Source of the DNA: Nitrosopumilus oxyclinae | GTDB taxonomy: Archaea; Thermoproteota; Nitrososphaeria; Nitrososphaerales; Nitrosopumilaceae | DNA length: 64,000 bases | Direction of reading: 5' to 3' | Assembly: GCF_013407165.1 (NCBI RefSeq) | Contig: NZ_CP026994.1 | Span: 434,001 to 498,000, forward strand | In this document: positions 33,814 to 43,532 of the stretch, piece after piece | Layout of the letters: each line of letters begins with the position of its first letter | Position numbering within the stretch: position 1 is the first letter of the stretch | Made by a program: the position numbers and the translations under genes | Notes under the pieces: generated by a model | Told to the model about the DNA's origin: nothing | The model's database searches: none | Seen by the model: the letters and a program-made list of their open reading frames with translations, nothing else

Positions 33814-34745
33814 AGTACATTGTAGGAGCTAGAGGAAGTCAGTTATCTGTTGCACAAACCAACTGGGTAATTTCTGAATTAAAAAAAGTTAATCCTGATT
33901 GTGAATATGAAATCAAACCAATCACTACAAAGGGTGATACTGATACAAGACCGTTATTTACAATAGATCAAAAGGGAATTTTTGAAAAAGAAGTTGATAG
34001 GGCTGTTGCTCTAAAGGAAGTAGATTTTGCAGTACATAGTTTGAAGGATGTTCCATCTGAACTAGATGAAAATCTAACACTTGCATCAATTCCTAAACGT
34101 GAGGTAGTCAATGATGTGTTTATTTCATCTGACGGTTCAACATTGGAAAACATCAAAGAAGGTTCAGTAATTGGAACTAGTTCATTAAGACGTGCAGTTC
34201 AGGTTTCAAGAAAAAGATCTGATGTAATAGTAAAACCAATACGTGGGAACATTGAGACTAGAATAAAAAAAGTCTCTGGAGGAAACTATGATGCTATAGT
34301 TCTTGCACAAGCTGGAATATCCAGAATTGGTGCGGATGTAAAATATTCTCCATTATCTATTGAAGATTTTTCCCCTTCTCCGGGTCAGGGTGCAATTGCA
34401 ATAGTTGCAAGGGCTGATGATGCTCAAACGATTTTAATGCTTAAAAAAATTGAAGATCCTGATTCTCGTTTAGAGATTGAGGCTGAGCGTTCCCTTTCTG
34501 ACTATGTTGATTCTGGATGTAGATTTCCATTAGGGGCATATGCAAAATCAAATGGCTCTGAGATGACTCTGTCTGTATCTGCATTTTCAGTAGATGGGAA
34601 ACAATCACTTTTTGTAAACAAAACTGGAAAGAAGGATGATCCTGCATCTCTTGGAAAAAGTGCTGGAATGGAACTGCGTGAGAAGGGAGTAAATGATCTT
34701 GCATTAAATTGGAGAGAGAAAGTGGAGGAATGGAATAAGTCATGA
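33810..34745 (+). CDS. hemC: hydroxymethylbilane synthase
   Basis: 311 residues, starting at TTG 33810 across the hemL stop. Family motifs: ARGSQLSVAQTNWV, TKGD, AVHSLKDVP, GTSSLRRAVQ and SPGQGAIAI. The dipyrromethane cofactor Cys is in DSGCRFPLGAYA. It joins four porphobilinogens into hydroxymethylbilane in the cytoplasm. Followed by cobA with a 4-bp overlap, so translation is coupled. Confidence 0.96.
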   Translation: MKYIVGARGSQLSVAQTNWVISELKKVNPDCEYEIKPITTKGDTDTRPLFTIDQKGIFEKEVDRAVALKEVDFAVHSLKDVPSELDENLTLASIPKREVVNDVFISSDGSTLENIKEGSVIGTSSLRRAVQVSRKRSDVIVKPIRGNIETRIKKVSGGNYDAIVLAQAGISRIGADVKYSPLSIEDFSPSPGQGAIAIVARADDAQTILMLKKIEDPDSRLEIEAERSLSDYVDSGCRFPLGAYAKSNGSEMTLSVSAFSVDGKQSLFVNKTGKKDDPASLGKSAGMELREKGVNDLALNWREKVEEWNKS

Positions 34746-35482
34746 CTGGAAAAGTGTATCTTGTTGGTGCAGGACCTGGAGATAGTAAATTAATCACATT
34801 ACGTGCAGTTGAATTACTTGAAAAAGCAGATGTTGTTTTGTATGATAGACTAGTTAGTAAAAAAATAATTTCAATGATTCCAAAAAAAGCCGAAAAAGTT
34901 TATGTCGGTCGTGCAGTAGGGGATGACACAACACATCAAAACACAACTAATGATTTAATGGTACAATATGCAAAATCTAAAAAAAATGTAGTTAGACTAA
35001 AGGGCGGTGACCCAATTATTTTTGGACGCGGTGGTGAAGAGGCAGAATTTCTTAAAGAAAATAAAATAAAATATGAAATTGTTCCAGGGATTACTTCTGG
35101 AATTGGTTCAGCAACATATGCTGGCATTCCGTTAACTCATAGAAAATATGCTTCATCAGTAGTATTTGTTACTGGACATGAAGATCCAGAAAAGAAAAAA
35201 GAGATTGTCAAATGGAAGAATCTTGCAAAATCAGTTGATACGATTGTAATTATGATGGGTTTGTCTAGAATTGATGTTATTTGTAAACAACTAATTGCTG
35301 GGGGGATGGATAAAAAAACACCTGTAGCTGTAATTCAAAATGGCACTACTCCTCAACAAAAAATGATCAAAGGAACAGTTACAAACATTGCAAAAAAAGT
35401 TAAAGAAAATAAAATTACTCCTCCAACAAATATCATCATTGGGTATGTAGTTGATTTATCCGATACTATAGGGTGGAAATAA
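34742..35482 (+). CDS. cobA: uroporphyrinogen-III C-methyltransferase (SUMT)
   Basis: 246 residues. S-adenosylmethionine-binding motifs: GAGPGDSKLITLRA at the N-terminus, VLYDRLV and RLKGGDPIIFGRGGEEAEFL, then PGITSG and a C-terminal GxxT/PP stretch. It methylates uroporphyrinogen III at C2 and C7 to give precorrin-2, the entry to siroheme, cobalamin and Ahb-type heme. There is no fused CysG dehydrogenase domain; that activity is encoded separately at 52819-53472. Overlaps hemC by 4 bp and hemD by one. Confidence 0.95.
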   Translation: MTGKVYLVGAGPGDSKLITLRAVELLEKADVVLYDRLVSKKIISMIPKKAEKVYVGRAVGDDTTHQNTTNDLMVQYAKSKKNVVRLKGGDPIIFGRGGEEAEFLKENKIKYEIVPGITSGIGSATYAGIPLTHRKYASSVVFVTGHEDPEKKKEIVKWKNLAKSVDTIVIMMGLSRIDVICKQLIAGGMDKKTPVAVIQNGTTPQQKMIKGTVTNIAKKVKENKITPPTNIIIGYVVDLSDTIGWK

Positions 35483-36279
35483 TGCTTGATGGAAAAACAA
35501 TTGCTATAACTCGCTCAAAAGATGATGCATCAGAATTTATCTCTCTTGCTGAGCAAAACAAAGCGATTCCAATTCCCTTGCCTACAATCGAGCTTGTCAG
35601 TAAGGGTGAAAAAATTGTTGATGACTTTTTGAATCTAGTTGAAACTGAAAATCCTGATTATTCTGTATTTTTAAGCTCAAAGGCAGTGAAGATTTTATTT
35701 GACACTGCAAAAAATATTGGAAATTTTGAGAAATTACAATTAGCAGTTGCAAATACTTCGGTAATGTCTGTGGGTCCTAAAACTACTGAATCGTTGAAAT
35801 CATATGGTATCAAAGTAAATCACGAACCCCAAAACTATTCTTCAGTTGGAGTTGGCGAGGAATTTTCTCAAATTCATGCTGTTGGTAAAAAAGTAATTAT
35901 TCCTCGCAGTGGTGCATCAAATTCTTTTCTTAAAGAATTACTAAACAAGATTGGAATTGATGTTGTAGAGATTCATCTGTATGATGTATGTGCATTTAGA
36001 GATACTACTCAATGGAATGGTTTTAGAGAATTATTTTCTCAAAACAAAGTTGACGGTGTTATCTTTACTAGTGCATCATCTGTTCGTGGGTTCTTTGAGA
36101 TTATGCTCAAAGATTATGAAAAATCTGATCTAATTGATCGACTCTCAAAATTAGCTCTGGTATGTATTGGTCCCTTCACTTCTGAGGAATTAAAGAAATT
36201 TGATGTTTCTTATGTTGTATCTGAAACGCATACAGTAGCAGGTGCATTTGACGCAATGAAAAGTACTTTGACTGCCTAG
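35482..36279 (+). CDS. hemD: uroporphyrinogen-III synthase
   Basis: 265 residues from the ATG at 35482, which shares a base with the cobA stop (TAATG). HemD sequences diverge strongly; support comes from length, the two-domain alternating pattern, motifs such as IAITRS, FLSSKAVKILF, VIIPRSGAS and FTSASSVRGFF, and above all the position after hemC-cobA. It closes and inverts ring D of hydroxymethylbilane. Confidence 0.9.
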   Translation: MLDGKTIAITRSKDDASEFISLAEQNKAIPIPLPTIELVSKGEKIVDDFLNLVETENPDYSVFLSSKAVKILFDTAKNIGNFEKLQLAVANTSVMSVGPKTTESLKSYGIKVNHEPQNYSSVGVGEEFSQIHAVGKKVIIPRSGASNSFLKELLNKIGIDVVEIHLYDVCAFRDTTQWNGFRELFSQNKVDGVIFTSASSVRGFFEIMLKDYEKSDLIDRLSKLALVCIGPFTSEELKKFDVSYVVSETHTVAGAFDAMKSTLTA

Positions 36280-36326
36280 TATGAAATTTAGCTGAAGCTA
36301 TTTAGCTGTGCCTATTTTTCCTCATG

Positions 36327-36337
36327 TATTTATAATA
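36327..36337 (+). promoter_or_regulatory. TATA region of the suf operon
   Basis: The AT-only stretch TATTTATAATA ends 19 bp before the ATG at 36357, placing transcription at about 36357. It supports the downstream Met rather than the ATG at 36348 as the leaderless start of sufB. Confidence 0.55.
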
Positions 36338-36356
36338 TAACGGGGTTATGTTGGAC

Positions 36357-37757
36357 ATGACTGCTGAAAATCTAGATATGGATTATTCAAAATATGATTT
36401 TAAAGACACTACAGAAATGTATGTCCACCTTAGCAAGAAAGGCCTGTCTAAGGATACTGTAATTGAAATTAGTAAAATGAAAAAAGAGCCACAATGGATG
36501 CTTGATTTCAGATTACGTTCTTATGAAATATTTATGCAAAAGCCAATGCCAACTTGGGGCGGAGATCTTAGTGTAATTGATTTCCAAAATATTTACTATT
36601 ATGCAAAAGCATCTGACAAAGTAGAAAAGAATTGGGATGATGTTCCAGAAAATGTAAAGAATACATTTGACAAACTTGGAATTCCAGAAGCTGAAAAGAA
36701 ATTCTTAGCAGGTGTCGGTGCACAATATGAGTCTGAAGTTGTATATCACAGTCTAAGAGAAGACTTGGCAAAACAAGGAGTTCTCTTTTTAGATACTGAT
36801 GCAGCTCTTCATGAACATCCAGAGTTATTCAAAAAGTACTTTGGTAAAATTATCCCTCCAGAGGATAACAAATTTGCAGCACTTAACAGTGCAGTGTGGA
36901 GTGGTGGCTCTTTCATCTATGTTCCACCGGGTGTCAAAGTTGACATGCCTCTACAAGCATACTTTAGAATTAATGCAGAAAACATCGGTCAATTTGAAAG
37001 AACATTGATTATAGTTGATGAAGGTGCAGAAGTACATTACATTGAAGGTTGTACTGCTCCTGTCTATTCTTCAGAATCACTACACTCTGCAGTTGTAGAA
37101 TTAGTTGCACTCAAAGATGCAAAACTAAGATACACTACAATTCAAAATTGGAGTGCAGATGTTTACAACCTTGTAACAAAACGTGCTTATGCACATGAAG
37201 GTGCAACTGTTGAATGGATTGATGGAAACATTGGTAGTAAACTAACAATGAAGTATCCTGGTGTTTATCTTATGGGTGAGAGAGCCTATGGTGAAACATT
37301 ATCAATTGCATTTGCAGGTAAGGGACAACACCAAGATACAGGTGCTAAAATGGTCCATCTTGCACCAAATACTACTTCCAAAGTCACATCAAAGTCAGTA
37401 AGCCGACTTGATGGACGTTCCACTTACAGAGGAATGTTACATGTAGCAAAAGGTGCTACTGGTGTAAAATCTACTGTAAGATGTGATGCATTACTCTTAG
37501 ATGATACATCTAAAACTGATACCTATCCATACATGGAAATTAATCAAGAAGATGCAACAATTACCCACGAAGCAACTGTTGGAAAAATTGGTGATGAACA
37601 AATCTTCTATCTTATGAGTAGAGGATTTAATGAGGAAGAAGCACTATCTCTAATTGTTAATGGTTTCATGGAACCATTTACAAAAGAATTACCAATGGAG
37701 TATGCTGTTGAATTAAACAGACTCATCAAACTAGAGATGGATGACTCAGTGGGATAG
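36357..37757 (+). CDS. sufB: Fe-S cluster assembly scaffold protein SufB
   Basis: 466 residues (469 if the ATG at 36348 is used). Recognised by SufB blocks: [54 protein letters not shown] and [17 protein letters not shown]. The conserved Cys in EGCTAP and the C-terminal Glu and His region are present. With SufC and SufD it forms the SufBC2D scaffold on which [Fe-S] clusters are built. First gene of sufB-sufD-Rieske-sufS-sufU; sufC is about 20 kb away. Confidence 0.96.
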   Translation: MTAENLDMDYSKYDFKDTTEMYVHLSKKGLSKDTVIEISKMKKEPQWMLDFRLRSYEIFMQKPMPTWGGDLSVIDFQNIYYYAKASDKVEKNWDDVPENVKNTFDKLGIPEAEKKFLAGVGAQYESEVVYHSLREDLAKQGVLFLDTDAALHEHPELFKKYFGKIIPPEDNKFAALNSAVWSGGSFIYVPPGVKVDMPLQAYFRINAENIGQFERTLIIVDEGAEVHYIEGCTAPVYSSESLHSAVVELVALKDAKLRYTTIQNWSADVYNLVTKRAYAHEGATVEWIDGNIGSKLTMKYPGVYLMGERAYGETLSIAFAGKGQHQDTGAKMVHLAPNTTSKVTSKSVSRLDGRSTYRGMLHVAKGATGVKSTVRCDALLLDDTSKTDTYPYMEINQEDATITHEATVGKIGDEQIFYLMSRGFNEEEALSLIVNGFMEPFTKELPMEYAVELNRLIKLEMDDSVG

Positions 37758-37785
37758 TCTTCCCAAAATATAATTTTGATAAATC

Positions 37786-39186
37786 ATGTCTCAAGCCATT
37801 CTCTCAAAACTCAATACGACCCATATTGATGAGATTTCCTCATCTAGAAATGAGCCTGATTGGTTAAAGGATTACAGAAAAAGCTCTCTATCTGTCTATG
37901 ATGGTTTAGCACTTGAACTATCTCCACTTTACAACAAATACACTGATGCCAAAAAAATGGATCCAGAAAAAGTATCCCTTTCAACATCTACAACTGACAC
38001 TGTTCCAGATTTTCTTAAGAAAAGATTAAGCGAACTTGACAATGAAATTTGTATTATTCAAATTGGAACTAATATTCATAAAATCAATCTCCCTGATGAT
38101 TTAAAATCTAAAGGACTAGTGATCTCTTCAATATCTGATGCAATTAAAAATAATCCTGATTTAGTAAAAAAAGCATTAGATGCATCTAAATCTCAAGAAG
38201 ATAAATTTACTGCACTAAACAATGCTGCATTTAATTCTGGAATATTCATTCACATTCCACGTAATTTAGTCTTGGAAAAACCTGTTTACTTTTTGACATG
38301 CCTATCTGATGATGATCACTCTGTAATTTCTAGAAATATAATATTTGCAGATGAAAGTAGTAAAGCTGCAATTGTCCAAGAATTGTATTCTCCAAAAACT
38401 GAAGCACAACAAGCATATCTTGAATTGTTAAACACAAATCTTGCAGCAAATGCACAACTCGATATTACCAGTCTTCAAATGATGGACCAACATGCTGTAA
38501 CCTTTACAACAAGACGAACTGATTTAGCACAAGATTCCAAAGTAAATTGGTATTCTGGATTGTTTGGATCAATGTTGTCTAGATACAAAATTGAATATTT
38601 CCTTAATGGTAATGGTGCATCATCAAATGACTCTGAAGTAATTTTTGGAAATAATGAGCAATCTTTTGATATTCAAACTAACGTAAACCATGAAAGCCCA
38701 TCTACTGAAGCAAGAGTAGTTGAGAAATCCATTCTAAGAAATAAATCAAAATCCCTCTTCAAGGGAATGATTAGAATAAAAGAAAATGCAGCAAAATCAA
38801 ACTCATTTTTGTCTGGCCGTTCTATTCTTTTAGATAAGGATGCAAAATCTGATGCAATTCCTGGATTGGAAATTTTCACTAACGATGTAAAGGCTACTCA
38901 CTCAGCATCTGTTGCACAAATTGATGAGGAACAAGTATTCTATTTGAAAACTAGATGCCTTACTCATGCAGAAGCTGAGAGAATAATTATTGAAGGATTC
39001 TTGGAACCTCTTTCAAGAAAAATGTCTATCCAGGTCAGAGCATGGATTGCTTATCTTATTGAATCAAAATGGGAAAATAGGGAACTTACAATTAACACTG
39101 ATGAAGAATTAGCCAAATTTGTTGAAATTGAAGAGACTCGTTACAACGAAGACTCTGAAATGGAACAACACTACAAGTATCGGTGA
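37786..39186 (+). CDS. sufD: Fe-S cluster assembly protein SufD
   Basis: 466 residues, paralogous to SufB but more diverged. Visible blocks are EPDWLKDYRKSSL, KFTALNNAAFNSGIFIHIP, GMIRIKENAAKSNSFLSGRSILLD and DEEQVFYLKTRCL. The SufB catalytic Cys is absent, as is normal for SufD. It pairs with SufB on the scaffold complex. It lies 28 bp after sufB, and the Rieske gene follows 4 bp after its stop. Confidence 0.94.
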   Translation: MSQAILSKLNTTHIDEISSSRNEPDWLKDYRKSSLSVYDGLALELSPLYNKYTDAKKMDPEKVSLSTSTTDTVPDFLKKRLSELDNEICIIQIGTNIHKINLPDDLKSKGLVISSISDAIKNNPDLVKKALDASKSQEDKFTALNNAAFNSGIFIHIPRNLVLEKPVYFLTCLSDDDHSVISRNIIFADESSKAAIVQELYSPKTEAQQAYLELLNTNLAANAQLDITSLQMMDQHAVTFTTRRTDLAQDSKVNWYSGLFGSMLSRYKIEYFLNGNGASSNDSEVIFGNNEQSFDIQTNVNHESPSTEARVVEKSILRNKSKSLFKGMIRIKENAAKSNSFLSGRSILLDKDAKSDAIPGLEIFTNDVKATHSASVAQIDEEQVFYLKTRCLTHAEAERIIIEGFLEPLSRKMSIQVRAWIAYLIESKWENRELTINTDEELAKFVEIEETRYNEDSEMEQHYKYR

Positions 39187-39190
39187 TATT

Positions 39191-39499
39191 TTGTCTGAAT
39201 GGATTAAAGCTTGCAGTGTGGAGCAGGTAAAAGAAGGTCAACTTTTTGGGTTTGTTCATGAAGGTAAAAAACTCCTCATTGCAAATCTAAAGGGAAAAAT
39301 CCATGCTACTGATTTGATATGCACTCATGCTGATGCAGATCTTTCTACTGGATTTCTTAGTGATGAAGGTGTTAGATGTCCGTTACATCTTTCTGTTTTT
39401 AATTTAGTAAATGGTGAACCACAAAATCTTCCTGCAGAAACTCCTCTTTCCATATATAATGTTAAAATAGATGCTGACGAAATTTACGTGGAGATTTAA
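39191..39499 (+). CDS. Rieske-type [2Fe-2S] ferredoxin
   Basis: 102 residues from the TTG at 39191, 4 bp after the sufD stop; the frame continues upstream inside sufD, but that part is out-of-frame coding for SufD. Cluster ligands are visible as Cys-Thr-His (CTHADADLS) and Cys-Pro-Leu-His (RCPLHLSVF), the Rieske Cys-x-His and Cys-x2-His pairs. It has no transmembrane helix, so it is a soluble NirD/ferredoxin-like electron carrier. Its place inside the suf operon suggests it supplies electrons for cluster assembly. Confidence 0.88.
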   Translation: MSEWIKACSVEQVKEGQLFGFVHEGKKLLIANLKGKIHATDLICTHADADLSTGFLSDEGVRCPLHLSVFNLVNGEPQNLPAETPLSIYNVKIDADEIYVEI

Positions 39500-39502
39500 G
39501 AT

Positions 39503-40747
39503 ATGCAAAGTACAGAATCATTATTTGAAAATATTAAAAATGATTTTCCAATTCTAAAAAGAACTGTTAGAGAAAACAAACAGCTTGTTTATCTTGATAA
39601 TGCATCCACTACACAAAAACCAAATCAAGTAATTGATGCTATTACTGATTATTATCAAAACCACAATGCAAATATTCACAGGGCAGTGTATGCTCTTGCT
39701 GAAGAAGCAACTGAGGCCTATGAGGCAGTACGAGATAAGATTGCAAATTTTATTAACATAAAAAATCGCCAAGAGATTATTTTTGTCCGCGGTACAACTG
39801 AGGCAATTAATTTAGTTGCATATGCATGGGGTAGAACTCACATCAATGAAGGTGATATTATTATTACAACTGAGTATGAACATCACAGCAACATTGTTCC
39901 ATGGCAACTTCTCACTCAAGAGAAACGTGCAAAATTAGAATATGTTGGAATGGATGATAATGGGGAATTGATTTTAGATGATCTTGATAAATATCTTGCA
40001 ACAGGTAAGGTAAAACTTGTAACTTTTAGTTTAATGTCCAATGTTCTTGGAACAATTACCAATGCTGAAAAAATTATTGAGAAATGCAAAGCTGCAGGTG
40101 TACCTACTCTAATTGATGGGGCACAGGCAGTTCCCCACATGAAAGTTGACATTGAAAAATTAGGATGTGACTTCTTTGCATTTTCTGGGCATAAAATGCT
40201 CGGACCTACAGGAATTGGTGTCTTATGGGTCAAAAAATCTGTTTTAGAAACCATGAGTCCATTTCATGGTGGCGGTGATATGATTAGAGAAGTTCACAAG
40301 TATGAAACTACCTGGAATGATTTGCCTTACAAATTTGAAGCTGGTACTCCAAATATTGCAGATGTTGTAGGTCTGGGTGCGGCAATTGACTATCTTACTA
40401 AACTTGGAATGGACAATATTCGAGAACATGAAATTGAATTAACAAAATATGCTATTGAAAAACTATCTGAAGTTAAAGGACTTCATATCTATGGCACAAA
40501 AGATATTTCAAAACGCGGTGGGGTTATCTCATTTAATTTTTCAGATGTCCATCCTCATGATGTTGCTCAAATTATTGATGGTGAGGGAATTGCAGTTAGA
40601 TCTGGCCATCACTGTGCACAAGTATTGATGGAGAGATTAAATGTTGCAGCCACATCTCGTGCTAGCTTTTACATTTACAATACTAAACAAGACATTGATA
40701 TTCTGGTAAATTCATTAAATATTGTGGCAAAGGTGTTTAAATTATGA
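39503..40747 (+). CDS. sufS: cysteine desulfurase SufS
   Basis: 414 residues, class V aminotransferase fold. Visible features are YLDNASTTQKP, the PLP-contacting TEYEHHSNIVPW, the Schiff-base Lys in FSGHKMLGPTGIG and the persulfide Cys in RSGHHCAQ. It removes sulfur from cysteine as a persulfide for transfer to SufU and then SufB. Four-base overlap with sufU shows coupled translation. Confidence 0.96.
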   Translation: MQSTESLFENIKNDFPILKRTVRENKQLVYLDNASTTQKPNQVIDAITDYYQNHNANIHRAVYALAEEATEAYEAVRDKIANFINIKNRQEIIFVRGTTEAINLVAYAWGRTHINEGDIIITTEYEHHSNIVPWQLLTQEKRAKLEYVGMDDNGELILDDLDKYLATGKVKLVTFSLMSNVLGTITNAEKIIEKCKAAGVPTLIDGAQAVPHMKVDIEKLGCDFFAFSGHKMLGPTGIGVLWVKKSVLETMSPFHGGGDMIREVHKYETTWNDLPYKFEAGTPNIADVVGLGAAIDYLTKLGMDNIREHEIELTKYAIEKLSEVKGLHIYGTKDISKRGGVISFNFSDVHPHDVAQIIDGEGIAVRSGHHCAQVLMERLNVAATSRASFYIYNTKQDIDILVNSLNIVAKVFKL

Positions 40748-41187
40748 GTAGTAACGCAGACATTTACCATGAAATGATCGTTGATTATTCAAGAAATCCG
40801 ATAAACTATGGAGAAATTGAAAATCATGATGTTACATTCCATGATTCTAATCCTCTATGTGGGGATAGTATTGACATTGATATGAAAATTGATGATAACA
40901 AAGTGACTGATATTAAATTCCATGGAAAAGGCTGTGCAATTTGTATGGCATGTACTTCAGTTTTGACTGAAATTACAAAGGGGAAAAGCATTGATGAAGC
41001 AAGAGCAATTGAAAAAAATGACGTGTTAAGTGAATTAGGCCTTGAACATCTACAAGCAGTCCGAATCAAATGTGCTCTACTTTCTCTCAAGGTACTCAAA
41101 TCTGCTCTTTATACCTACATTGGAAAGAATCTGAGTGATACTCAAGATGTGGATAAATTGAAAGAAGAGGCAGATAATCTGTACTAG
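40744..41187 (+). CDS. sufU: SufU-type sulfur-transfer/scaffold protein
   Basis: 147 residues of the IscU/NifU-N fold. Zn or cluster ligands are Cys in NPLCGDSI, Cys in GKGCAICMACTS and Cys in RIKCALLSLK. The approximately 18-residue insertion typical of SufU compared with IscU appears to be present between the second and third Cys (KGKSIDEARAIEKND). It accepts persulfide from SufS. ATGA overlap with sufS. Confidence 0.93.
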   Translation: MSSNADIYHEMIVDYSRNPINYGEIENHDVTFHDSNPLCGDSIDIDMKIDDNKVTDIKFHGKGCAICMACTSVLTEITKGKSIDEARAIEKNDVLSELGLEHLQAVRIKCALLSLKVLKSALYTYIGKNLSDTQDVDKLKEEADNLY

Positions 41188-41188
41188 T

Positions 41189-41536
41189 ATGAGTGATTTT
41201 ACTCCTAAACTTCCAATTGCACTCCAAATTAGAAAAATAATCTTTGAAAAATTCAATGACATTGATACTAAATTTACAAATGATGAAATTTTTGAAATTA
41301 TAAAATCAAATGGTGATATGGATCCTTCTTGGACGATTAATAATACTGAGTCTCTTTTTACAGATATTTGTGATTCTGGTCTTGCAAGAAATATTGCCCA
41401 GAATTTAACTACGGTATATCTAAAATTATTTGATCCTATTGAAAAATTTCATTGTAATGCTTGCAACAATGATGTTCATCTTGGTGCATCTGAAGAAAGA
41501 CTGTGTCCAAACCCTTCTTGCAAATCTACTCTTTAG
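41189..41536 (+). CDS. small protein with C-terminal zinc ribbon
   Basis: 115 residues starting 2 bp after sufU. The N-terminal 80 residues look like a winged-helix or helical domain (LPIALQIRKIIFEKF, SLFTDICDSGLARNI). The C-terminus is a zinc ribbon with Cys-x2-Cys (FHCNACNN) and a second CPNPSC knuckle. The tight spacing suggests it belongs to the suf operon, perhaps as a regulator, but no family is recognised. Its 3' end overlaps convergent pgk by 11 bp. Confidence 0.7.
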   Translation: MSDFTPKLPIALQIRKIIFEKFNDIDTKFTNDEIFEIIKSNGDMDPSWTINNTESLFTDICDSGLARNIAQNLTTVYLKLFDPIEKFHCNACNNDVHLGASEERLCPNPSCKSTL

Positions 41537-42737
41537 ATCTGTGTTTTGTTGCAGCATCTTCTAATGCTTTAATCATTGGTAGTTTTTCTCCTGTGAGATA
41601 AAGTACTAGTGCACCGCCAGCTGTACTGACATGATTGATCTTATCTGCTAATCCTTGTTGTTTTAATGCCGTGGTGAGATGTCCGCCACTTACAATAGTC
41701 GTTGCCATTGAATTTGCAACTGCATCAAGTAATGCTTTTGTTCCATAGCTGAAATTTTCTTTTTCAAAAAATCCTGCAGGTCCACTGATAAATACAGTTC
41801 CAGCACCTGCAATTAATTTAGAGTAATACTCTACAGTCTTTGGACCTAAATCAAAAATCTTATCCCCCTTTCCCATCTCTCGTACGTCCATCTCTACTCT
41901 TTCTCCATCTTTGTTAATTGCAATATCTACAGGAGTAGCAAAAACATCTGGATACTCTCCAATCAGTGCATGTGCCTTTGCTACAACTTCATCTTCTCGT
42001 TTTATTCCAAGAGGTGATTTTATTCTAGCTTGGGCCCTCATGAACACATTTCCAATTAATCCAGTTAACAAAACATGATCTGCCCGACCATTTTGAATTA
42101 ATAATTTAATTGCCTCTAATCTATCTGGAATTTTAGATCCTCCTAAGACAATTACATGAGGGGCTTTGGCAACTGTCATTATTTCATTTAGGTTTCTAAC
42201 TTCTCTTTCTACAATTCTTCCTGCACATGCAGGTAATGCCTGTGGAAATCCAACTATTGACGGATGTGATCTGTGTGCACTTGGAAATGAATCCAACACA
42301 CATAGATCAAATAATTTTGATAAACGAGAAACCATGATTGTTTTAGCTGCGTTTTCTGGAGTGAATTCATAATTTTCTTCTGCACATAATCTGAGATTAT
42401 CTAAAAGTAAAATTTCACCATCTTTTAAATTCTTGATCGCATTTTGTGCAGCTTCCCCAATTGTATCTTCTACATATTTTATTTCTCTACCCATTAATTT
42501 TTCAAGAACTTTGGCATGTTTGTCCATCCCTGTATACTCGTAATTTCCAACTCTTCCTTGGTGAGATCCAATGACGACTTTTGCCTCTTTTAATGACTGT
42601 AAAGTTTCAATTGCTTCTTCAATCCTTTTTGTTCCTGAAATCTCAAATGTCTCAGGATTTATGGGACAGTTCATATCAACTCTCAAAAAAACGGTTTTAC
42701 CTTTTAGGTCAAAATCATCTAGTGTGAGTACCTTCAC
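41526..42737 (-). CDS. pgk: phosphoglycerate kinase
   Basis: 403 residues. Substrate-binding VDMNCP (the family form is VDxNVP), GSHQGR with catalytic Arg, LRLCAEEN, SAHRSHPS, the nucleotide GGSKIPDR loop and the C-terminal VSTAGGALVLYL segment are all recognisable. It interconverts 1,3-bisphosphoglycerate and 3-phosphoglycerate. In a 3HP/4HB autotroph it would mainly serve gluconeogenesis. The archaeal features are a rather short C-terminal region and GGSK. Confidence 0.94.
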   Translation of the reverse strand: MKVLTLDDFDLKGKTVFLRVDMNCPINPETFEISGTKRIEEAIETLQSLKEAKVVIGSHQGRVGNYEYTGMDKHAKVLEKLMGREIKYVEDTIGEAAQNAIKNLKDGEILLLDNLRLCAEENYEFTPENAAKTIMVSRLSKLFDLCVLDSFPSAHRSHPSIVGFPQALPACAGRIVEREVRNLNEIMTVAKAPHVIVLGGSKIPDRLEAIKLLIQNGRADHVLLTGLIGNVFMRAQARIKSPLGIKREDEVVAKAHALIGEYPDVFATPVDIAINKDGERVEMDVREMGKGDKIFDLGPKTVEYYSKLIAGAGTVFISGPAGFFEKENFSYGTKALLDAVANSMATTIVSGGHLTTALKQQGLADKINHVSTAGGALVLYLTGEKLPMIKALEDAATKHRSKE

Positions 42738-42863
42738 AACTTGTCTATTGATACCTTGGTTAAATTCTTTGAGTCGATCTAAGTTTCATTTCTGAATTAT
42801 ATCTGAATTTCAAAACTTATCTATTGACAAAAATTAAAAGACACGTGTTTGAGGTTTCGATAA

Positions 42864-43532
42864 TTGCAAAATTGGATTTTTGATATTAGGTCTCGTTCAT
42901 TTGTTCTACTTACAATTTTATTTCTAATTATAACGACTCTGGTATATTCTGGAGTTACAGAAACTTTTGATCAAAATGTAATATTGTTTTTTTCTGAAAA
43001 TGTTGGAAATCCATCACTTGACCTCATAATGCAATCTATCACTGAAAGTGGGGAGGCTTTGTGGATGCTAGGGTTTGCAATTCTGATATTGATAATTCCA
43101 AGAACAAGAAGAGTTGGAATAACTTTGATGATCTTGATTGTCATTTCTACATTGCTTACTGGTTATGTGAAATGCGGTGTGGATCGTGATAGGCCTGATT
43201 TTGAGTATGATTCAGTAGAATTCCCTGTGCCTGTAAGTAAAGATACCTTTGCCTTGTTTTGTGAGGGTGGCTATGATGCCTCATATCCATCTGGACATGC
43301 TGCAAGGTCGATGATATTTGCAATCATTTTAGGATATGCGTTATCTGATAGATTCCCACGTGGGGCATATTTGATGTTCTTGTATCCTATCTTGATTTCT
43401 TTGAGTAGACTCTATGTGTTAGAACACTATCCAATTGATGTGATTGGTGGCTCTGTAATTGGAATGATGCTAGCCGGAGTAATGGCCAAGAGAACTAAAC
43501 TTTACAAAATTTTTGATAAATCAAAAACCTAA
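42864..43532 (+). CDS. PAP2-superfamily membrane phosphatase
   Basis: 222 residues starting at TTG 42864, about 27 bp from an AATTAAAAG box (leaderless). Five or six transmembrane helices and the three-part PAP2 signature: K-x5/6-RP (KCGVDRDRP), PSGH (YPSGHAARS) and SRxYxxxHYPxDVxGG. These enzymes remove phosphate from lipid phosphates or polyprenyl pyrophosphate at the membrane face. Its exact substrate, possibly a polyprenyl or archaetidyl phosphate, is inference. Confidence 0.9.
   Translation: MQNWIFDIRSRSFVLLTILFLIITTLVYSGVTETFDQNVILFFSENVGNPSLDLIMQSITESGEALWMLGFAILILIIPRTRRVGITLMILIVISTLLTGYVKCGVDRDRPDFEYDSVEFPVPVSKDTFALFCEGGYDASYPSGHAARSMIFAIILGYALSDRFPRGAYLMFLYPILISLSRLYVLEHYPIDVIGGSVIGMMLAGVMAKRTKLYKIFDKSKT

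Noticed and set aside
34441-34797. 118-residue minus-strand frame under hemC/cobA
   Set aside because: It is antisense to two well-conserved enzyme genes and has a His/Gln/Leu-rich shadow composition.
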